Positions 56,675 through 64,000 of a DNA stretch of 64,000 nucleotides are shown one piece after another. The notes under the pieces are model-generated. The model ran no database searches and was not told where the DNA came from. It saw nothing but the letters and a program-made list of their open reading frames with translations. Position 1 is the first letter of the stretch; every line of letters begins with the position of its first letter. A program made the translations under genes and the position numbers. Where the stretch lies: assembly GCA_028277885.1 (NCBI GenBank), contig JANQFK010000043.1, forward strand, positions 34,568 through 98,567, read 5' to 3'. This stretch comes from Myxococcota bacterium. GTDB lineage: Bacteria; Myxococcota_A; UBA9160; UBA6930.

Positions 56675-57880
56675 TCACAGGTCGAGGGCGAAGCCCGGCC
56701 CGGCGCCGAGCCCGGCGCCCCCGGTCCCGCTCCCGCCGCGGCACAGGGCCCGCAGCGACGCGTCGTCCACCTCGGGCACCCGGTCCGCCAGGGCCTGGAA
56801 GCGATGGAAGGCGCGCTCCAGGGCCTCCCCGCCGAGCTCGATGCCCAGCGCCGCCACCCGGGCCGCGAAGCCGGCCCGCCCGGAGAGCTTACCCAGCACG
56901 ATGCGCGTGCCCTCCGGGTGCCCGATGTGGGCCGGGTCGATCACCTCGTAGGTCTCCCGGTTCTTGAGCACGCCGTCTTGGTGCACGCCCGAGGCGTGGC
57001 GGAAGGCGTTGCGACCGACGATCGCCTTGTTGGGCGGCACCGCGATGCCGCTGCGCTCGGCCACCAGGCCCGAGAGGCCGTGGATGCCGCGGGCGTCGAC
57101 GCCGGTGTGGACGCCGAGCGCCTCGCCGTGGACGCGCAGTGCCATCACCACCTCCTCGAAGGAGGTGTTGCCGGCCCGCTCGCCGATCCCGTTCACCGCC
57201 ACCTCGACCTGGCGCCCGCCCGCCTCGACGGCGGCCAGCGCGTTGGCGGTGGCGAGGCCCAGGTCGTCCTGGCCGTGGAAGGAGAGCACCGCGCCCTCGA
57301 GCTCCGGGACCTGCGCGCGCAGGCCGGCGACCAGCGCCGCCACCTGGCCGGGGCGCGCGCAGCCCACGGTGTCGGGCACGTTCAGCGTGGACGCGCCGGC
57401 CGCGAGAGCGGCCCGGACCAGCTCGACGAGGAAGTCGGGGTCGGCCCGGGTGGCGTCCATGGGGCTGAACTCCACGTCCTCGGCGTGGCGCCGCGCGCGC
57501 TCCACCATGGCGGACGTCATCGCGACGACCTCGCGACGGCTGCGCCGCAGCTGGTGGGCGAGGTGCATGTCGCTGCTGTTCACGAAGACGTGGATGCGCG
57601 GGCGGGCCGCGCCGCCCAGGGCCTCGGCGGCGGCGTCCACGTCCGCCGCGACGGCCCGCGCCAGCGCGCAGACCGTGGTGTCGCGCACCGCGTCGGCGAC
57701 GCCGCGAACGGCCTCGAGCTCGCCCCGGGAGGCGCCGGGGAAGCCCGCCTCCACGGCGTCCACGCCGAGGGAGGCCAGGCGGGCGGCGATCTCGCGCTTG
57801 TCCCGCGGCGAGAAGCAGACCCCGGCGGTCTGCTCGCCGTCGCGCAGGGTGGTGTCGAAGATGCGGACTCGCTCGGACAT
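56675..57880 (-). CDS. leuA: 2-isopropylmalate synthase family (LeuA-type catalytic part, lacks C-terminal regulatory domain)
   Basis: VRIFDTTLRDGEQTAGVCFSPRDK...NGIGERAGNTSFEEVVMAL...PPNKAIVGRNAFRHASGVHQDGVLKNRETYEV; ends at 401 aa. Confidence 0.85.
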   Translation of the reverse strand: MSERVRIFDTTLRDGEQTAGVCFSPRDKREIAARLASLGVDAVEAGFPGASRGELEAVRGVADAVRDTTVCALARAVAADVDAAAEALGGAARPRIHVFVNSSDMHLAHQLRRSRREVVAMTSAMVERARRHAEDVEFSPMDATRADPDFLVELVRAALAAGASTLNVPDTVGCARPGQVAALVAGLRAQVPELEGAVLSFHGQDDLGLATANALAAVEAGGRQVEVAVNGIGERAGNTSFEEVVMALRVHGEALGVHTGVDARGIHGLSGLVAERSGIAVPPNKAIVGRNAFRHASGVHQDGVLKNRETYEVIDPAHIGHPEGTRIVLGKLSGRAGFAARVAALGIELGGEALERAFHRFQALADRVPEVDDASLRALCRGGSGTGGAGLGAGPGFALDL

Positions 57881-57936
57881 GGCTCGCTCCTGGCGGCCGC
57901 ACCGTCCGAGGGGAGCCCGGGTCCAGAGACACGAAA

Positions 57937-58018
57937 CCCCCTCCGGCCGGCGCGGCGGGAGAGGGTCGGTGACTGCGGACCTGGATCGGCTAGCGGCGCA
58001 GATCCCCCTCTCCCGCCG
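57937..58018 (-). promoter_or_regulatory. Candidate leucine attenuator: mutually exclusive antiterminator/terminator
   Basis: 13-bp perfect inverted repeat 58006-58018/57953-57965 (seg. 1:2); alternative 12-bp hairpin 57937-57965 (seg. 2:3, one mismatch, one G-U) followed by UUUCGU. Confidence 0.72.
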
Positions 58019-58070
58019 GGGTAAGCAGCAGGTCGAGAAGGCTCGTGAGACGCTGGCGCCGATCGCTCAT
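57990..58070 (-). CDS. Leucine-rich leader peptide (26 aa) upstream of leuA
   Basis: MSDRRQRLTSLLDLLLTPAGEGDLRR*, 7 Leu of 26, preceded by AGGA; not in the ORF track. Confidence 0.72.
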   Translation of the reverse strand: MSDRRQRLTSLLDLLLTPAGEGDLRR

Positions 58071-58127
58071 CGTTCCTGGGGGTACTCCACGCCCCCGGTG
58101 GCGTCAAGTCGGGTACCCTGGCCCCGC

Positions 58128-58529
58128 GTGTCACGGCCCCCCGAGCGCATCAACGTCGAAGGCCTGGGTCGCCTCCCGGTGTTCTCCCACGCGAGCCGGG
58201 CCGAGGGCTGGATCTTCGTCTCCGGCACCCTCGGGACCCGTCCCGGCGGCTTCGAGCTGGTCGAGGGGGGCGTGGGGCCCGAGACCGCCCAGACTCTGCG
58301 CAACCTCGAGCGCATCCTGGCCGCCGCGGGAGCCGGCTGGCGCGACGTCGTGAAGGTGAGCGTCTACGTCGCCGACATGGCGGGCTTCGGCGAGATGAAC
58401 CGCGCCTACGCGGAGTTCTTCCACGACCAGGACCCGCCGGCCCGGATCACCGTGGGCGGCGTCGCGCTGGCCCTGGGCGCCGCGGTGGAGATCGAGTGCG
58501 TGGCCTGGCGCCCCGAGCCCGGGGCGTGA
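58128..58529 (+). CDS. RidA/YjgF-family protein
   Basis: GTG start; SGTLGTRPGGFELVEGGVGPETAQTLRNLERILAAAGAGWRDVVKVSVYVADM...PPARITVGG. Confidence 0.87.
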   Translation: MSRPPERINVEGLGRLPVFSHASRAEGWIFVSGTLGTRPGGFELVEGGVGPETAQTLRNLERILAAAGAGWRDVVKVSVYVADMAGFGEMNRAYAEFFHDQDPPARITVGGVALALGAAVEIECVAWRPEPGA

Positions 58530-59335
58530 GCGACGCCATCCAGCGGGAGACCGGGCTCCTCGAGCACGACGGCGAGTCCCTCTACTGGGAGAGCCTCGGC
58601 GCGGGCCCGCCCCTGGTGCTCTGCCACGGGCTCGGCGGCAACCACGCGGTCTGGTACCAGCAGGTCCCGGTCTTCGCCGCGACCCGTCGCGTGATCGTCT
58701 GGGACCACCGCGGCTTCGGCCGCTCCACGGACCGCGCCCGCCGCTCGGGCCCCGAGGCCGCCGTCGGCGACCTCGCCGCGCTCCTCGACCACCTGGGCGT
58801 GGGCCGGGTGGACCTGGTGGGCCAGTCCATGGGAGGCTGGACCGCGCTGGGCTTCGCGCTGGGCGACGCCGGGCGCGTGGACCGCCTGGTGCTGGCCGAC
58901 AGCCTGGGCGGGCTCCACTCCCCCGGCATCGAGGCCGCCTTCGCGCGGGAGCGCGAGCGCGGCGGTCCGCCGCCGCTGGCGCCGGTGCCCGAGCTGGGCC
59001 GCCACGTCGCCATCGACCCGGCGCTCCTCGGGCGCGACCCCGCCCGGGCCTGGCTCTACCAGGCCCTCGGCGGGATGGGGAATCCCGATCTGCCGGGCGT
59101 GACGCCGCGGCTGCTCGCCAGCCGGCGCGCGGTGGGCGACGTGCAGGCCCTCGCGCACCCGCCGCTGCTCGTGGTCGGCGAGCGCGACCCGCTCTTCCCG
59201 CCGGCCGTCCTGCGCGCCGCGGCGGCCGAGCTGCCCGGCGCCCGGGTGGTGGAGATCCCGGGCTGCGGGCACTCCCCCTACTTCGAGGCGCCCGAGGCCT
59301 GGAACGCCGCGGTGGCGGCCTTCCTCGAGGCCTGA
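58526..59335 (+). CDS. Alpha/beta hydrolase
   Basis: GTGA overlap; LVLCHGLGGNHAVWYQQVPVFAATRRVIVWDHRGFGRS...LVGQSMGGWTAL...PGCGHSPYFEAP. Confidence 0.92.
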   Translation: MSDAIQRETGLLEHDGESLYWESLGAGPPLVLCHGLGGNHAVWYQQVPVFAATRRVIVWDHRGFGRSTDRARRSGPEAAVGDLAALLDHLGVGRVDLVGQSMGGWTALGFALGDAGRVDRLVLADSLGGLHSPGIEAAFARERERGGPPPLAPVPELGRHVAIDPALLGRDPARAWLYQALGGMGNPDLPGVTPRLLASRRAVGDVQALAHPPLLVVGERDPLFPPAVLRAAAAELPGARVVEIPGCGHSPYFEAPEAWNAAVAAFLEA

Positions 59336-59364
59336 GCCCGGCGTCACGCGCGGGACGGGCGGGC

Positions 59365-61776
59365 TCAGCCCACCTCCACCAGCGCGAGCCGGTCGCCCCA
59401 GCGCGCCTCCACGGCCCGGGCCAGGGCCGGGGAGCGCCGCAGCCCGGGGTCGCGGCGCACGGTCCCGAGAGCGGCCTCCCGGGCCACGGAGACGAGGCGG
59501 GCGTCGCGGATCAGGTCGGCCATGCGCAGGTCCGGGAGCCGGCCGTGCTGGCGCGTGCCGAGGAACTCGCCGGGCCCGCGGATGCGCAGGTCGGCGTCGG
59601 CGATCCGGAAGCCGTCGGTGGTCTCGAGCATGGCGCGCAGGCGGGCCTCGCTGTCCTCGGTGGAGGAGCGGGCCACGAGCAGGCAGGTGCCCGGCGCGTC
59701 GCCGCGCCCCACCCGGCCGCGCAGCTGGTGGAGCTGGGCCAGGCCGAAGCGCTCGGCGTGGTCCACCACCATCAGGCTGGCGCGGGGCACGTCCACGCCG
59801 ACCTCGATCACCGTGGTCGAGACCAGCAGCCGGGTCTCGCCCGCCTCGAAGCGCGCCATGGCGGCGGCGCGGTCCGCCGCCGAGAGCCGCCCGTGGACCA
59901 GGTCGACGCCCACCTCGGGGAAGGCGGCGCGGATGCGCTCGGCCTGCTCGGTGGCGGCGCGCAGGTCGAGCTTCTCGCTCTCCTCCACCAGCGGGTAGAC
60001 GACGTAGACCTGCTCGCCGCGCTCGAGGGTGGCCCGGATCCACTCCATCACCCGCGCCCCCTCCCCGGGCCGCAGCACGTCGGTCACCACGGGCTCGCGG
60101 CCCGGCGGCAGCTCGTCGATCACCGAGAGGTCGAGGTCGCCGTAGAGGGTGAGGGCCAGGGTGCGCGGGATCGGCGTCGCGGTCATGACGAGGGTGTGGG
60201 GCGAGACGCCGCCGCGGGTCTTCCCCGAGAGCGCCTTGCGCTGGAGCACGCCGAAGCGGTGCTGCTCGTCCACGATCGCCAGGGCGAGACGCGCGAACGC
60301 GACGTCCTGCTGCACCAGGGCGTGGGTGCCCACCACGAGGTCCACCTCCCCCGCCGCGAGCCCGGCCCGCACGCCGTCGCTCTCGGTGCGCGGCATGGAG
60401 GCGGTGAGCCGGGCCACCCGCACGCCCGGCTTCGCCGCGGCGGCGAGCTTGCGCAGCGTCCGCTCGTGCTGCTCGGCGAGCAGCTCCGTGGGCGCCATCA
60501 GCGCGGTCTGGTGGCGGTTCGCCGCCACCGCGACGGCGGCGAGGAACGCCACCGCGGTCTTGCCGCTGCCCACGTCCCCCTGGAGCAGGCGGTTCATGGG
60601 GTGGGGCCGCGCGAGGTCCGCGCGGATCTCCGACCAGGCGCGCTCCTGGGCCGCGGTGAGGCGGAAGGGCAGCGCGTCCGGGGCGGAGACGACGCCCGCG
60701 CGCTCCACGTCGAGGGCGATGCCCGGCTCCGCGGCGCGCGCCGCGTGACGCAGCGCGAGCCCGGTCTCGAGCAGGTAGAGCTCCTCGAGGACGAGCCGCT
60801 CGTGGGCGCGGGTGGCGTGGCCGCGCAGGGCCTCGACGTCCTCGAGCGGTCCGTCGGGCGAGAGCGCGTGGATCGTGCGCAGCGCGTCCGGAACGCTCGG
60901 CAGGCCGCGCTCCGCCACCAGGCGCGGCGGCAGGTGGCCCTCCACGAGGTCGGCGGCGCGCGCCACCGCGGTGGCGACGGCGCGGCGCAGGGTCCGCGGC
61001 GGGAAGCCCTCCGGCGCCGCGTAGTCGGGCACCACGGCGGGGCCCCGGGCGGCCTCGGCGCCCTCGGCCAGGATCTCGACCTCGGGGTGGATCAGCTCCT
61101 TGGCGAAGCGGTAGCGGCGCACGTCGCCGGTGGCGAGGAGCCGCACGCCCTTGCGCAGCCGGCCGTGGAGCGCCTCGGCGCCCCGGAACCACTTGAGGTT
61201 CACGGTGCCGGTGTCGTCCCCGAGCACGACCTGGAAGGTGCGCCGGCCGCGGCCCCGGAAGGCCCGCGGCATCGACCAGTCCGCCACGCGCACCTCGCCG
61301 GCGAAGGTGGCGCGCCGGCCCACCTCGAGCTCCCCGATCGTCGTGAGGCGGCGCCGGTCGTCGTAGCGCACCGGCAGGTGGAAGAGCAGGTCGAGCACGC
61401 TCCCGAGGCCCCGCCGGGCGAGGCTCTCGGCGCGCTTGGGCCCGACCCCAGGCAGCTCCGCCACCGGCGCGGCCAGCGCGGCCTCGGCGGCGCCGGGGCG
61501 CGTCAGGGGCTCGGTGCCGGCGAGGGCGCGCTCCACGGCGGCGCGGCGGTCCTCGGCGGCGAGCGGCTTGGCGAAGAGCTTGGCCACGCCGGCGAACACG
61601 CGTTGCCACTCGGGGGGAATGGCGAGCCCCCGCGCCCGCTCCGCCGCCGCCGCCACCGTGGCCTCGAGCTCGTGGACGCGGTCGGCCTTGGAGAAGTCGG
61701 CGGCGGCGAACTCGAGGGGGCCGCGGACCGCGGCCAGGGCCGCCGCGAAGGGACTCTCTTCCCGCGAGACCGCCAT
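59365..61776 (-). CDS. recG: ATP-dependent DNA helicase RecG
   Basis: LLQGDVGSGKTAVAFLAA...VDEQHRFGVLQR...VSTTVIEVGVDVPRASLMVVDHAERFGLAQLHQLRGRVGRG. Confidence 0.95.
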   Translation of the reverse strand: MAVSREESPFAAALAAVRGPLEFAAADFSKADRVHELEATVAAAAERARGLAIPPEWQRVFAGVAKLFAKPLAAEDRRAAVERALAGTEPLTRPGAAEAALAAPVAELPGVGPKRAESLARRGLGSVLDLLFHLPVRYDDRRRLTTIGELEVGRRATFAGEVRVADWSMPRAFRGRGRRTFQVVLGDDTGTVNLKWFRGAEALHGRLRKGVRLLATGDVRRYRFAKELIHPEVEILAEGAEAARGPAVVPDYAAPEGFPPRTLRRAVATAVARAADLVEGHLPPRLVAERGLPSVPDALRTIHALSPDGPLEDVEALRGHATRAHERLVLEELYLLETGLALRHAARAAEPGIALDVERAGVVSAPDALPFRLTAAQERAWSEIRADLARPHPMNRLLQGDVGSGKTAVAFLAAVAVAANRHQTALMAPTELLAEQHERTLRKLAAAAKPGVRVARLTASMPRTESDGVRAGLAAGEVDLVVGTHALVQQDVAFARLALAIVDEQHRFGVLQRKALSGKTRGGVSPHTLVMTATPIPRTLALTLYGDLDLSVIDELPPGREPVVTDVLRPGEGARVMEWIRATLERGEQVYVVYPLVEESEKLDLRAATEQAERIRAAFPEVGVDLVHGRLSAADRAAAMARFEAGETRLLVSTTVIEVGVDVPRASLMVVDHAERFGLAQLHQLRGRVGRGDAPGTCLLVARSSTEDSEARLRAMLETTDGFRIADADLRIRGPGEFLGTRQHGRLPDLRMADLIRDARLVSVAREAALGTVRRDPGLRRSPALARAVEARWGDRLALVEVG

Positions 61777-61783
61777 GGGAGCC

Positions 61784-64000
<2,217 letters not shown>

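Noticed and set aside
54380-58024. 1214-aa plus-strand ORF
   Set aside because: Antisense to the phosphodiesterase, CDF and leuA genes; Ala/Gly/His-rich noise.

Overview
High-GC bacterial chromosomal window (deltaproteobacteria/Myxococcota-like gene content; taxon not assignable from sequence alone). No rRNA, tRNA, CRISPR, transposase or phage genes were recognised. Left to right: truncated pilT plus a sensor kinase, rpoZ, a histone-H1-like Lys/Ala protein, an unlisted 30-aa bS22/COX24-type mini-protein, acyl-CoA synthetase, khpA, and an ABC-2 exporter. Next is a compact radical-SAM RiPP-like operon (8.66-12.98 kb) lying on the same strand directly downstream of a 13-kb exopolysaccharide operon (13.06-26.6 kb). 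Then come a GH38 mannosidase, mgtE, a TetR-controlled FtsX/LolD/LolA-like/outer-membrane operon, two decayed genes, a Nma111-like tandem HtrA, ribE, thrC, hom, an aminotransferase, an APC permease, hppA, a TPP enzyme, a phosphodiesterase, a CDF transporter, leuA, RidA, an alpha/beta hydrolase, recG and truncated carB. Main signals: (1) the RiPP-like operon (NTP_transf_5, PqqD, rSAM/SPASM, 58-aa Cys precursor, HPr-kinase-like, S26-like peptidase); (2) an eight-copy interspersed family of nested hairpin elements bordered by CTAG, often at stop codons, with stem-preserving substitutions; (3) a Leu-rich leader peptide plus three-segment attenuator upstream of a short leuA; (4) a histidine kinase whose phosphoacceptor His is Arg. 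All calls are by eye from the sequence and supplied translations; no database search was run.
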